DNA from: Thamnaconus septentrionalis
Taxonomy: Eukaryota; Chordata; Actinopteri; Tetraodontiformes; Monacanthidae
Length of the DNA: 64,000 nt
Assembly (NCBI GenBank): GCA_009823395.1
Contig: CM020508.1
Coordinates: 4,082,515 to 4,146,514 of the forward strand
Reading direction: 5' to 3'
Part shown: positions 1 through 13,284 of the stretch, in pieces
Layout: the number at the start of each line of letters is the position of its first letter
How positions within the stretch are numbered: the first letter of the stretch is position 1
Made by a program: the position numbers and the translations under genes
Notes under the pieces: generated by a model
Databases searched by the model: none
Told to the model about the DNA's origin: nothing
What the model saw: the letters and a program-made list of their open reading frames with translations, nothing else

Positions 1-1321
1 TCGACCTTTTGGCAACATATGCGGATGAATCCCAGGGTGTCACTGAAAGCAGATTAAATAAAACAACATAATCCAGGGGATTTTGGGAAGGGGGGGGGGG
101 GGGGTGTTATGCAAATTCACGACAGTGACTCATTTGTTTCCTGGTGGCTGCAGTCATATCAAACAAGAACAGAGAGCTGCACCCTCACGTTTTTTTTTCT
201 TTCTCCCAAAGCTGAATGTGAGATTCCGTGACCTCGCCGCCACCGCCGCCTTATCAAACCTCAGATCAGCCGCACGCCGCCTTGACAGAAAGTCTCGCCG
301 GGAACCTGGACGCAGCGTCGCCACCTGCCAATTAAATCCACCCCAAACGAGGTCGAGCGGCGTTCAACAGAGGGTCTCGGCTCAGAGAGAGAAAACACGA
401 GTTGAAAAGAAAAAGCTCGCAGCACCTCCGGACGGCATGAGTCATTTCCCAGGACGCCAAGACTTTATTCTGCCTTGTAGAGGAGACGGGCGTGTTTAGA
501 TAACGAGGCAATAAAGCCGACAGTTAGTTGGTCAATTTAGCCGGAACCTAATTTATCTGCAGCGCCGTCATAAATCTTGTGCCTACATTCGACTCGGTGG
601 GAGGGGGGGGGGGAGAAAATAAATCAATGGCTCCAAGTTTTCCAGAGCAGCCAGCTGAGCTGCAAGTGACCGCGGGTAAAAAAAAACTAAAAAAAACTAC
701 GGAAGTTCTGCATGTGCCGGGAGAAGTTTGCAAACAGTTCCTGATCAAACGCCGATGTGGAATTCAGCGACGTGTCAGTGAGCCGTTGTGCTCAAAACGC
801 TGTTTTTCAGGAGCGAGCCGTTCGCTCGGGGGCAGACGCTCTACAGGCGCTGGATGTCGGAATTCCGCGTGACAGCTCGCACGTCACGTAACGGCGAACT
901 AATGCGAAAAGCAGACGTTTGACGTGACACTGCGAAAATGGCTTGTTTGTCGAACGCCTCTCTGGGAATGTGCATCTTTCAGCAGCAGCGTCGAGGCTCT
1001 CCAGGCATTTCTGAAATTCTTAATCTCCGAAACCGGAGGACAGAGATAGGAAGGAGCTAATCGAAGATCCGAGTGGGCAGACGGGAGGTTCAGGACAGGA
1101 ACTGACCAGGAACCGTCTGAAAACAGCGATGGGGCGGCAAACAACCTGTCGTCGTCACTGCGGTCACGTGATCCGAGTGTTTACAGAGCGCACGTCCCGC
1201 TTAGCGACGGCCGGCGTGTCACTGGTCACGCCTCTTTTAATTGAGGCCCACTGGTTTTGCTTTGAGGAAACCGCAGCGCTGAGTGGCGCAATGAAGTTTT
1301 ATACGGTTGCACAACCGCCAC

Positions 1322-1323
<2 letters not shown>

Positions 1324-1361
<38 letters not shown>

Positions 1362-1388
1362 CCTCCTCCTCCTCCTCCTCCTCCTCCT
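1324..1388. repeat. adjacent (CTG)n and (CTC)n triplet repeats
   Basis: About eleven CTG units pass directly into about nine CTC units. On the minus strand this is GAG then CAG. Frames through it translate as poly-Leu, poly-Gln/Glu or poly-Ser and are not genes. It lies in the nhs intron. Confidence 0.95.
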
Positions 1389-4300
1389 GCCTTGGTCGTG
1401 CAGACAGACACAGTTCTTGTCTCCCCTCGTGGTGTCGCTCCCGAGGCTGCCGGCCGTGACACATGGCCCCAAATTAAATTGCATTAAAACCCAATGAGTG
1501 GGCATACTTCCACAATAGGCGGCCTCGCCCCTTCCCCCCCCGACCCCCGCCTCCCTCCTCGCACCCCCCGACCCTGGGTCAGCGCCGTCGCCGCCCAACA
1601 ACAAAGCCCCGACTTGAACATATACATTTCACAGATGGAGGGCGAGGAGGAAGCAGCTGCCCGGCGACTTTTGGAAAAAAAGAAGAAGAAGAAGAAGCTC
1701 CGTCTGCACTGCTGCTGCTGCTGCTGCTGCTGCTTGTGGCATGACGGTCTGCGCATGACATCAGCACACTGGCATGTATGTTGCTCTCAGAAACGCACGT
1801 TGTTGTTGCCGTTCAGGGTTCTGACGCCTCGCGACAGAGGCGGAAAGGCGCCGGGCGTCGACAGACGAGCTGTTTGGAGCGAAGCTCTGGGCTGACGCTC
1901 AAGTTCAGCGATACGGCCACTTGGCTTGGCGTGCGATCGCGATTGTGGTGAAATATCAAGTGATCAAACCACGATAAGCAGCCTCAGTCTTTAGCCGGCA
2001 GTGCCAGGAAGACGTTCCCTCCCTCCTACTGTTCTTAATGGGGTGGGAAAACGGCAATAACAAACCGAAAAAAAAATGTGGCTCATCTCCACCTTCTCTC
2101 ACTCTCTCTGACCCCCTCCAACACTGCCCTCCTCCCCCGCATGATGTCATAAATCAAAAGGTGTCTCTCGGATGAGTGGAGCCTGGCCGGAGAGGTAAAT
2201 CTTTTTTCTCTCTCTCTCCCTTTGACCTTTTCCCAACATCTCACGTTTCCTCGCCGTTCCGCTCGCACAGGTCATGAAAACAAAAGCTGTGGGAAGAGCG
2301 AGGAAACCAGTCGAGTGGATGTTGTGCAACGACTCCAAGGCCCTGAAGACACACACACATACACATAGAAACCAAACAAACAAAAAAAACCTGCGCCTCG
2401 CAAGCAGGTGGAGGGTGAAATTCATCAGGCCGGCTGAGGTGTTTTCCCGACTTTGCGATGGGAAGATAAACAGTGGATCCGTCGGGTCGTCCCTCCTCCA
2501 ACTCTCACTAATTTATTCTGAGAAATCCCGGATTAGTGCCGCTTTAACTTCCAGCCCCCCATTCCCCCGATCACCCTAGCCCCTCCCCCACGGAAGGAAA
2601 CAGAAGGTGAGGTTGAAACATAAACCTGGGTATGTAAATCACCAGGATGAAAAGAAGAAAAAAAGAAAAGCTGCTTTAATTCCTGGGATGACTTCAGGAT
2701 TCCCGACTCACCCCTGTCCGTCACGGCGAGCTCGTCTCCACTCTTTCCAACGACAACTCCACCCGGTTGTCTTTGGAAAGGTTTTGCTTTCCACCAAAGT
2801 TCAATATTTTTTCCCGTTTTTCCTTCCTATTTTAATGGCGAAGCGTTGCATGTTCTGCCAGCTCTCTCATCTCGCAGGGTTCCGTGCAGCACACGCAGCG
2901 TTCTTTGGCCGGGCACCAACGTCAACAGCGAGTTAGCCGAGGGAGCCTGCAGCGCCAAATAGGGTGTGAGAATGTGCACTTCACACGAGCAGGTTCTCGG
3001 CTGGCTGCAGCCGTCGACGAAACTCACTGCCGCTGCAGCGGAGCTGCTGCAGGCTTGCAGCGTGAGAATAATCACCCAGTCAGTCTCAGTGATGTTGGCC
3101 GGCTGATATGAAATGCAGCTGATTTTCATCAAGAGCAACTTTTCTTGGCACTTATCAAGAAGGATGTTGGGAAAATTGGATTAACATCAAAACTTGCTAA
3201 ATCCTGCAAGCGGCTCCTTTGACATGATCTGAAAAATGATTAAAGATATTGTGTAATATCTGAGCACAACATCCAATTTATATCGTCAGACATGCGCAGC
3301 GAGACTCTTGCGAAAGCCGTCTTGCAGAACGAGCCAACAACCACCGGCTAATGACAAAGCGATGATATTAGACCTTTGACTGATTTGACGGTTGCTCCGT
3401 CCATTATTCCCAGCGAGTATCGTCAACAACCGCAGACCTGAAGCTAAAGGGCCCGACGTTCCTGACTACGAGCCGTGAGGGCGTGTGGCCGCCCAACAAC
3501 GAGAGCAAAAACACCTGCTAAGTTGCACTGCTGCGAATAAACCCGAGGCCTGAACCAGAGTCACACAGGTGCGGTGCCAACCAGTGGAGGGATGTTATGT
3601 GCGTGTGTGTGTGTGTGTGTGTGTTACCGCCCCCTCCCCGCATCCCCTCAGACAAGAGATCAGACACCCGTAATCTCCATTGTCCTGCAGTGTGTGTAGA
3701 CATCAGGCAGGCAGGTCGGCCGGCTCCCACATTGGCCCACTTTAACCACCATCTGCAGAGTCACAGATGGTCCCGGACACAGTCGCCCAGGTTCCCACAT
3801 CCCAGTCAGTCTTTTTAACCTGATAAGATCTGGTTCAGATCACACACATGCACACGCACGCGCACACCAAGCAGGGCCCTTTTGTTAAGTCATCACAATC
3901 CTCCAGCCTCACCTTGGAATGCAGTTTATTATGATGTGAAGTCCACAATAACACGCCGGCAGGTTTTTCACGCCCGCTCTCCTCCACCTCTCTGGACATG
4001 TGCTTCTGGTTACGACCTGTTATCCTCCCGACCCCACCGCGCCCCCCCCGCCCGCGCTCCTTTTGATCCGCCTATTTACGCTGCCTCCGAGAGGACGCTG
4101 ACCCCAACGTGCAGCTGTGCCCCACCAATGGGGTGCCGCCCTGTTCAGACCGGCCAGAGGGTCAGTCGAGGCTGGACCAGCGACGCGGCCCAGCCCTTTT
4201 ATTTCATTTTGTCATCGACGGTCATAAACGCGTGACGTGACAAATGAGGCGCCTCTGTCAGAAGCCGGTGCCGCGCCGGTCGCAATCAGACAGGGCAGTA

Positions 4301-7300
4301 AAAGGTGTGTCTGGGCGTCGAGGACACGTGTCGTTAAAAAGAGCTCCGATCAATCAGCCGTCGAGCTCTTTCACAGTTTTCCTTCCAGTGCATTGCTTCC
4401 TTTGGAGGAAACGGCTGCCGAGGTGACTGCCGAATGGAGTGGGCAGGGGCGCACTACCCCCCCCGACATCCCTCAACCCCATCAAGGGCTAGGACTACGA
4501 TTGGTCGCTGGAGCATGGAGTGAAGTAGAAGCGCAGCCGTGACTCTGGCGTCTCCCGGCGAGGACGAGAGTCTTTGTGTCCCACACAAAACTCCAGCCAG
4601 GCAGTCGGCCGGCAGAGAGACTCGGAGAGACTGAGAGACAGCCGCCAGGGCAGCAGTTCGCTCCAGTCGGCGTCAGCATGGCCGCTGTTCAAGGCTCCCG
4701 TTCAAGAGCCTTGGTGTCTGGATGTCGGGCAGACAAACGTCTCTGCCTGTTCGGCAGAGAGTTCGGGGTCATTTGTGCCCATGTTGCTGCAGTTAACGGG
4801 GACATCTGGGGGTGGGAGCCGCGTTTCCGATTGGGCCAAACTCCCCCGAGACCATCACAGATAGTCACCGTCTCAATCGGGGGAGTCGATTGCTTCATTG
4901 AACTGAAGCAGCAAAATAAACCACACAATAGCAAGTTTCTCTGGAACCCACAAAAATCCCGCTGCCTACTTGTTGAATCCTGCCTAACCCTGGACGATCT
5001 TTGTGTTTTCATCAATCATAACAAACGGCAGTCACAACCTGGATTAGTTCATTTGGCAATGTACAGATAGTGTCATGTTTGCTTAGGGGTAAGAGTTACT
5101 CATTTTAAGAAGAGGACGAGTGCAAAGAAGTTGTCGTTTTCAATAAGAAAGACACACAGCCCACAGATGGGTCCCATCAGCTCGGAGCAGCAACAACAGC
5201 GCCAGGCAGCACCTTCGGGTACTTTCCCGCGTCCAGCTACTATATCAGATGCAGCCCGAGGGATTCCTCTGCTCAGACAAGCCGATGTGAACACATTTCT
5301 CAGTCGCCCCTGTTGCTCCTGTGATGCAACCAGGGGCCAACAGTTTCCCATAAATGAGTCGTTGTAAAAAAAAAAAAAAAAAGGAAAGAAAATGAAGCTA
5401 TTTCCAGGCACCGTCTCTCCAGGGCCCGGTGGAAAACAAAAGCAAGGATAGAAAATCGCTGAAAAAGTCTAAATCTCGTTGGAGGCCGATCGGGTTTCAT
5501 TTTGAGAAAGTGAAAGTCTCAAATTTCCCCCTCTGAACTGCTCTCACAATTAGGACATTTTGGGAAAACTCCGCCTATATTAACTTAAACAATGTGTTTC
5601 ATGGCATATTTTGTTCCCGTCCCGAGCTGGAGATCCAGTTAATCCTCCTCCCTCCAAAAAACAATCCGGCCAGAGCGGGACGTCAGCGCTCGCCAGTCAT
5701 GTTCCTGGCTTTGATTATTCCTGTTCCTTTAGCAATGGCTGAGAAGAAAAAAAAGCAAAACAAAACAAAACGGAGATTGATTTACGCGTCGCTGTGTATA
5801 TAAAATAAAGCCTGGCAGTCAAACAGAGCGTCGCTCTGCGGTGGCTCGTTTCCCAACAACCAGCCGCTGCCAAAACCGTTACAGAGCGACGGCAACGACG
5901 GCGGCGGAGGATATGAAACTAGTTTCCTCCCTCAAATACTATTTAATTTTCCCACAAATTACAAACACACACACCAGACGCTGTTGTCTTCGACCTCAGT
6001 GCAACAACAGCAGCTTTTTCTTTTAACGGTGGCCAGTGTACAGTAAATACGGCTGCAGTTCGCCACAGTCCAATTAGGGCATTGTTGAGAGCGAGACGCT
6101 ACTTTGGGAGACATAAAGAGTCCGGGCGTGTCGGGACGTCAACAGGTGGGGTACGGGGCCATTTAACCAGCCCGTCGCCACGACAACCGCCCGTCCGGGT
6201 GCCGCTGGAAGTTCCCTCCGAGGCCCCTGGTGAGCTTCCCAGGGGCGGAGCCTCCGGAGCAGTTACTAAATCTTCCCGTGGAGGGGAAACTCATGTGAAG
6301 GATTGATTGGCCGAGGAGGAATTCCTCTTTTCCCAGAAGGCCAAGAATCCTGAAGGCAGACCAGGAGCGTATCTCAGGTCATTATTTCCCCCCACAAATC
6401 CTGTTTTATTCTCTTCCTAATTCGATTTACTTCCCTCGTTGTTTTTTTTTTTTTTTAACTCAACAGTGCGGTGAATCACCTTTTCCTTGTTTGTCACATG
6501 GTTTGGATGCTAAGGTCGTCTTTGCACGGGTCTAAGAGTTTCCAATCAACAGCACATGTGTGCTGTTGCTCAGACACTCCTCAAAGTCAAGATTTTGCCT
6601 TGGACTTTGGCCTTTGTTGCAGTGCCGCATTCGGCGTGAACACTTTCACCTATTGATCCGTTTCATACCTCAGGGTATTCCCACGGTTGGTGTATCTACA
6701 TGAACACCCACACACACACACACACACACAAGGAAACATCTTTTATGACACAGTGTCAAGATGCCTTTTGATCAGCTGAGATAAGCTCGGCCTCTCATTT
6801 ACTACAAGTCGCTGATTGATACACCGGAAGCTGTTCAAAATATGAACCAGTTTGCCGTCATTGGCTGGCGGGCTGATGTTCACATCGACTCAGATTCACA
6901 GATTGGCTCGCTGAAGAGCCGAGAGTCACAGAGAGAGTAGGTCATCCATTTTTATGGGCACTGAGCACTTTTTACTGCCCCTCATCCCCCCTCCTCCTTC
7001 CATAGCAGGTCGGTGTCTTCCCAGTGGGGCTGCTGGGAGCGTGTCTGGCTGAATGTCAAAATAGGAAACTGGGATACGGAGATGGGCGTGCGAGGGAGGG
7101 AGTGAGGGAGGCAGAGGACAAGAGTATACCAAGTGCCCCGGGACGAAGGCAGGCACAGAAATTACTGGCAAGGATAAAAGATGAATCCGGATGGCGGGGA
7201 GGAAATGTCCCAGAAGAGGAGGGGATAAAGGAGGTGGGAACAAAAGCCGGCGCAGGACGGGGCCGACTTGCGTGCGCCGGCCTCGGGTCGTCCTCAGTGA

Positions 7301-7674
7301 GGCGGCTCACGCAATCAAACGACTTCGCTTTTGCGTGCGATTCCGTTATCTCGCTGTTTGGTTTCCCTCCAAGATAAGAGTCCAGTCGGCCTCTTTTCCT
7401 CAACGCTGAATGAGCGTGGCGGCGAGAGGTGAAAGCCAGCAGGCCGCCTCCCCCCCCATTCCCCTGCGCTGCCAAGGAGGTGGAGGTGTTGAGGTGACGA
7501 GACGCAGGATTCAGATCGTCCACAAACAGAGTGGCAGCAGGCTGCAGGTCGCCCGCCGCTGACGCTGCAGCCTGAACAGAGTGCGTGAAGAAGTGTGATG
7601 AGTGAAGACCCCCAGGACGGCAGGCTCCTCTCCAGAGAGGCGGCTTAGAGGATACACACATCTACTGAAGGTCA

Positions 7675-7895
7675 CTTTTTCACAATGAATTACCCACAAA
7701 GCTCCAGAGAAAAATAAAAAGCACGACATTGAGCACTTAGCCCTCTGTTTGCAGTTCCTGCGAAGATGACGATGACATGTTGGACAAAAACAAAAAAAAA
7801 ATGATTTTAACAGGCGACATCGACACCTGGCAGGGGCTGTGGTCAATTAGCCCAGAGAGGTGTGGGTGCCCTGTGTGAGGTCACAAAGGGAGTTA
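7675..7895 (+). repeat. dispersed repeat copy (TTAGCCCTCTGTTTGCAG family)
   Basis: The core CACTTAGCCCTCTGTTTGCAG, shortened here to its TTAGCCCTCTGTTTGCAG part at 7,738-7,755, recurs in four other places in this window. The downstream half ends in GAGGTCACAAAGGG (about 7,878-7,891), a decayed copy of the TGTGATGTCACA palindrome. It is of unknown class, without visible inverted ends. Confidence 0.55.
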
Positions 7896-10883
7896 CAGCA
7901 CAGACACAATTTCTGAAAAGGGAAGCCAGTCACAAATATGGACGCTCCCCATTTTTTGAGAGTTCATAAACAAGCTAGAGACCAAAAGTACTGTTGGAAA
8001 ATTCTTTCTTTTCAAGTTTCCTACAAAAATTTGCGGGAGTTTATCAGCCAGCGGTTGAAAGGGAGACGGGAGTCAGAGGGAGGCGGCTCATTGCAACACA
8101 GTCCGAGCGTTTCAAAGAAGTGCAGCAAACAAGACACAGGCAGGGGGCGGCTGATGAGGCTGCTTCTTTTTGACCTTTGAACCCTAACCTTCCTTCATTT
8201 ATAAGGGGAGGGTTCACATTCCAGCCAAATTCCAGCCGAAACACCTGCAAGGCTGCAAACGCTGCCTACTCGCACGCGTTTCCTTCCTGATGAAGCGCCG
8301 ACACACTAGTGACTCACTTTCCACTTCTGACGCTCCACTCCTAAAGCGCCCAGAGAATGTTTTAGTAAGTTGTCCGTTGTGTTGCTTTTGGGCTAAAAAG
8401 CTGCACAGAAATCACAAATTCATTATATTTCAAAACAATCCCATTCACATCCAACCACATATGCAGACTGTCAGGCGATCTCAAGGCAGCACTGTCTGTC
8501 TTTTGTCTGGTGTTTCTTTAGGAGATAAGGTCGCTCAGACAAACATCAGCTCACAAAGGACATTGTCAGAGAAAAAGGAAGAGCTGGGGGTGAAAACAAA
8601 AAGGTTTCCTGTACACACACAAACAGTAAAGTGGTGTTTTTTTGGGGAAAAAAAGCAATTCTTCACCCTTCACCATCTTTTCATTCCTTCCACTCCGGCA
8701 TCTTGGATTCTTCACTTCCCATCGACCAACCAGGCGACTCTTTGTTTGAACCACCCAGCCGAAGACGTGAAATCTGAAACCTTTTCATCTTCCCCCCCAA
8801 CGCCAGCTCAGATCCTGAGGTGCGTCTTCACATTTCTGAAGGAATCATCCTGTTGCATAATACTTAAGTCGGCCTTTGTTGATGGCGGCGGCGGTGGTGG
8901 CCGGCGTGTGGGGGAGACGACGCCAGGGCAAAAAAAGTCGCCTTGGAGCTGGCGGTGGGAAAGCCCACGCAGGTGGGCTTAAAATACCCCCAGACAAAGG
9001 GCAACAGTTTTACGGCGCTGTGGGCTGTCAATATTTCCCCAGGTTGCCACGGCGAAGAATGTGGCGAGATGTTGTAAACGGCAGACAGAGCGCGCCCAGT
9101 TTGGTCTGGATTGAAGTCACCAGACATCAGAATCGTTTGGGTTGTTTTTTTTTTCCTCTTCGAAGGAAATCCTGAATAACGGCAACATGTGGGTCCCAAT
9201 CAAAGGACTGCGGGTCGTAAACAGCTTTTGGTGCAGAACAAAAAACAAAAAAAAACACAAGCTTATATTGGCTATATGGCCTTTTAAAAGCAGCCACAAT
9301 GGTTCAACACTGAAACAAAGGGATAAACTGAGAGGATTCTTGGGAAAAAACAAAGTTCAAGAGCAAAAACACCAAAAAAGGAGTTGACCGGGACGTCACG
9401 GCTCAGCTACTGCAGGCCGCTGAGTGACAACCAGGATCTGGAGGCCGTGTTGGAGTTATTGAGTCGACTTTGACACTTTAATAATCCCCTGCTCCTGACC
9501 GGGGCTCTGCTTCGCTGACCTGTGGCCATTCAGCATCGTGTCAAACATTAAATCCACTCTAATTGGCCGGTCACGTCTTCAGAGGGCGGGCGGTAAGATG
9601 TGGGTGGCGGCTGTGTTTGCTCTTTTGTGTTTGGATGGCGACTGTGTTGGGGGGTGGGGGTGGGGGCGGAGGGTAAGAGGGGTTTGAGGTCAGCAGGCTT
9701 TTGAGGCGGTGGAGGAGGGGCGGATGACTTTGCCCCCCCACTGCCTCCGTTTTAAGGACAGGCTTTTTGGATTGTTCCCTCCGCCCTCCTCCCAGTACTG
9801 GACTGCAACTCCATAAAGAGTAATGACTGCTAGAGAGGGGGCGGGGCTTCTTAGTGAGAATTCATCCACACAGGGCAGAAAAATGTTGAAGTTTGACTTA
9901 AACAAAACTTCCCTGTAAACACCGACTTGAATCAAGAAATGTGTGTTGTCTGTTAAAAGAAATGTTGAAAATCGCTGTATTATAAATGCCAGGCCTGTGG
10001 TGTTGCTGTAATGTTGACATGGAGTGTAAAACTCTTGTGAAAAAAACACGAAAAGGGGGACAAAGAAGAGGGTGGGATAAGGTGAGTGCGAATGCGGACA
10101 TTAGAAAGTTACATTTGCGTTGCAACATTAGTGTGGCGACGTTAGCGTGGCGACGTTAGCAAGGACTGGCGATGTTGCGGAACTACTTGACGACTGCGAC
10201 ACTTTAACTTGCCATTTGTTGCTGTTTGTTGGAGGGTCATCGTCTTAGACAAGACACTGCAGTGTCGATGAGCGCTCAGTGACCAGGAAGCAAAACATCT
10301 TCATGCAGAAAAAATACCCCTGCTAAAATGCTAAAAAATTCCATTAAAAACTCCTCCCAGCACCAGGCCTCAGCACTTGTTTGTGTGAAGCACCTCTGGG
10401 CCGATTGGAGCTCATCGCCGCCCTGCGACTCCTGCGGCGGCAGGAAGAACCGGACAGCAAACGGGAGTTTTAATTTCTCCCACCGTTACACAAACACGCC
10501 CAGGGGTCTTTCGCAAGCGCAGCCTGCAGCCCCCCACACACACAAACGCTGGTTCCTCTTCGTACCGGAGGACGGACGCACGGCGGACCACCGCAGGGAC
10601 CTTCGGGGCGAGCGCACGCAGCGACGCCCACGCCGCACTCAAGCGGCACTTGCTCTTGCGGAGGGTCCCGCCGCAGGAATGCAAAGTGTAATCACTCACA
10701 CATTTTCCCCGCGGCGGGGCAAAAGAAAAACCTTCACCTTAATTTGAACAGGACGCCTCCTTCCATAAATAAACACGGCTGGAGTCACCAGGTCCTTTTT
10801 CCAGGAGCGTTTAGAGGGGAGCACGTGTGGGGTGCAAGGTCCCTCAAGTGCAAGCGAGAGCAGCGGTTTCCTGGTCACAGGCT

Positions 10884-10921
10884 TTCTTCTTCTTCTTCTT
10901 CTTCTTCTTCTTCTTCTTCTC
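10884..10921. repeat. (CTT)n triplet repeat
   Basis: About twelve CTT units in the nhs intron, followed by a T/C-rich stretch. Confidence 0.95.
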
Positions 10922-12074
10922 TCTTTTTCCCCCTTTTTTTCCCGGAATGCCTGACTTAGCAGAATGGTTCGCAGAGCAAAGCCAGCACAGCAGGGACCGA
11001 AGGGACTGAGACCTGCACAAAATTAATCCTAAATACCTCAGTTTATGGACAGGAAGTAACAAAAAAAAAATAAAACCGAAGAAATTACAACAATTAGGTA
11101 GCTGATACAGCTGTTAGTGTTGCAAGGTCCACAAGGTCACCAGTGGAGCCAAAAACAAAAAAGTACTGATTCTAAACTTTTTGGAAAGTGAGGCAGCACC
11201 TGGCGGATGACGAATGAATGAAAACAACTGGGCTCAGCATCACACACATACATCACTATCATCTCCTCGGGCTTTGTCTAGGAGGAGGGAGGGGGAGGAA
11301 GGGAAGCTGCAGGAATAAATGAGCGACTCTCAGGATCTGCTCTATAATTAGCTGGGGTGAAATATCCACGGCAGGTTGTCTGGACCTGCGCAAATATGCA
11401 AACAGTCTGAGGAGGGGAGAACAAAAGACGAGCTGAAGATCCGGCTTCTCCTCCAGATTGTCCTCCTAAATTCATTCATCTGTTCTCTATTTTCTTAAAT
11501 CTCATGTTATATCCAGATCTTTATTTCTCCACTCCAGTGAAGCCGCCCTGAGAAAAACCCTCTGCAGAAAGCAGCATGTTTAGCCCTCTGTTCGCAGCCT
11601 CCTGCTTAATCCGATGCTTTGTTGACTCGTTGGTGGTGCTTGATGGCGTTGGTGTTTTGCATCATAAGGTGGGTCGTGCAGTGGAGTCAAAGGATAGGAC
11701 TAAATCACATGGTCTTTGGGTTTTGCATCGTTTGGGGCCTTAAACTTCCTTCTGAACAAAGAGGCTAAAGCTGGAAGCTAACTCCAGCTCCTTGGTGAAG
11801 CTAACTGACTGACTGCATCGCCCTGCGTGATTAAAAATGTTAGGTTTTCCTCTCCACTCGACATGCCTCTCTCCCCGTGCATCCCGACACGCTGTGATAT
11901 TGACCTCGGATGCGGCGAACATCGAACGGCCGCGTCCTCGCTTAAGTAAATCAAAGCCCCCAGTAATGGCTGCGGCCAATCAATTCAGCTCAGACGGGGC
12001 GGACGTTTAGCAGGCTAATGTGTTTTTCTGCTCCAGTTTGTTACGCTGTAACCGCACCAAAAAAAAAAGAAGGG

Positions 12075-12075
12075 A

Positions 12076-12142
<67 letters not shown>
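12075..12142. repeat. (GA)34 microsatellite
   Basis: Pure GA dinucleotides over 68 bases in the nhs intron. Confidence 0.97.
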
Positions 12143-12143
<1 letters not shown>

Positions 12144-12648
12144 ACAAAACGCCTTGAGGCGAACAAGAAACTGCTTCGGGCAGTTGGCCGGTCACTCTTG
12201 AACACTGCGTCACATGTGGTTTCGAGCAACAGTGTTACATAATCTGGTTTCTCCCCGTTTAGCTCGACAGCTCTGGGTCCGTCGCACCTCCGGAAGATGG
12301 ATTTTTTTCCCCCCGTGTTTCACGAGCGGCTACGTCCTCCGACAGGACGGCTGAAGTTGGATTCCAGGTCCAAGAGTCAGGGGAACCTCGGAAAACGTCC
12401 AACATGGGGAGAAAGTGGTGCCTTGCGCTGTTTATTAGCCACTTCCTGGAATTTTTTTCCTTTCGGTTCTTTTAGTAGCTGTGTCATGCAGCCTCGGCCT
12501 CGAAACACGTACTTTTTGTGCAAAAGTGACGGTGCCATGTGCTGTTACATCCACTGTGGGCCAAACGGGAAAAAAAAAACCCGTAAACGGATCACATAAT
12601 TAAAACACATTCAAAGGCAATTTGAAAGTCAGAGTGACTTGGTTATCC

Positions 12649-12650
<2 letters not shown>

Positions 12651-12700
<50 letters not shown>

Positions 12701-12708
12701 GTGTGTGG
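12651..12708. repeat. (GT)n microsatellite
   Basis: Near-pure GT dinucleotides over about 58 bases with one GC interruption, in the nhs intron. Confidence 0.97.
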
Positions 12709-13237
12709 CCGATGGAAAACCTCCTTTGTGTAACCAAGAGCTGGAATCAAATATTTATACGCGCACATTTGTCCTGATTATAAGCCTCGGCTGAATTACA
12801 GCCTCCGCTTTGTAAGCATTTTTACGAGGAGCGCTGCAGCCACGCTGAGGTCTCGTGTTGCAACGCGGCGGACTGATAACGTGTCATCACCGCCGACCGC
12901 CGGGCAGACGGCGCGCGTCGCTCTCCGCTCTCCGCCGGGTCGTTGCGGCTTCGGAGTCGCGACGAGCGCGACTGACGTCTGCGAGGAGGAGCGCCGGGGC
13001 TTTTATCGCTTTGACGTCGGAGGATCTTCGCTCGACTCGTTTGAAGTCTGGAGGTCAGGCAATGGGTGTTACGGCATAACATGACACCCTGAGCGGGTGT
13101 CGCGTTTGCACACGTTTTACACACTTTCCTTGCGGTTTGACCTCTCGACCTCGTTTGTTTGTTTGTTTGTTTGCCGTCTCAGCTTTGCGGTGGAACGCAA
13201 TGGTGGCACTCGGTGTGTGTGTGTGTGTGTGTGTGTT

Positions 13238-13284
13238 GCTGGCCTGGCACACACACGATGCTGCCGTGTGTGTGCCAGGCCAGT
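13238..13284. other. 19-bp near-perfect hairpin in nhs intron 1
   Basis: The arm CTGGCCTGGCACACACACG (13,239-13,257) is mirrored by CGTGTGTGTGCCAGGCCAG (13,265-13,283) with a 7-base loop ATGCTGC. The arms are perfect complements and extend by a G-U and a further pair outward in RNA form. A GT tract flanks the left side. Confidence 0.8.

Noticed and set aside
1226..1604. Frames with poly-Leu, poly-Gln/Glu, poly-Ser
   Set aside because: Different frame readings of the CTG/CTC triplet repeat.
7056..7661. 201-codon minus-strand frame
   Set aside because: Low-complexity, proline/serine-rich, no family resemblance and no neighbouring exons; probably a GC-driven chance frame.
8290..8982. 230-codon open frame on the plus strand in the nhs intron
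   Set aside because: No recognisable domain, composition changes along its length, ends in a glycine run from a GGC repeat, and no splice or conservation support. Treated as chance.
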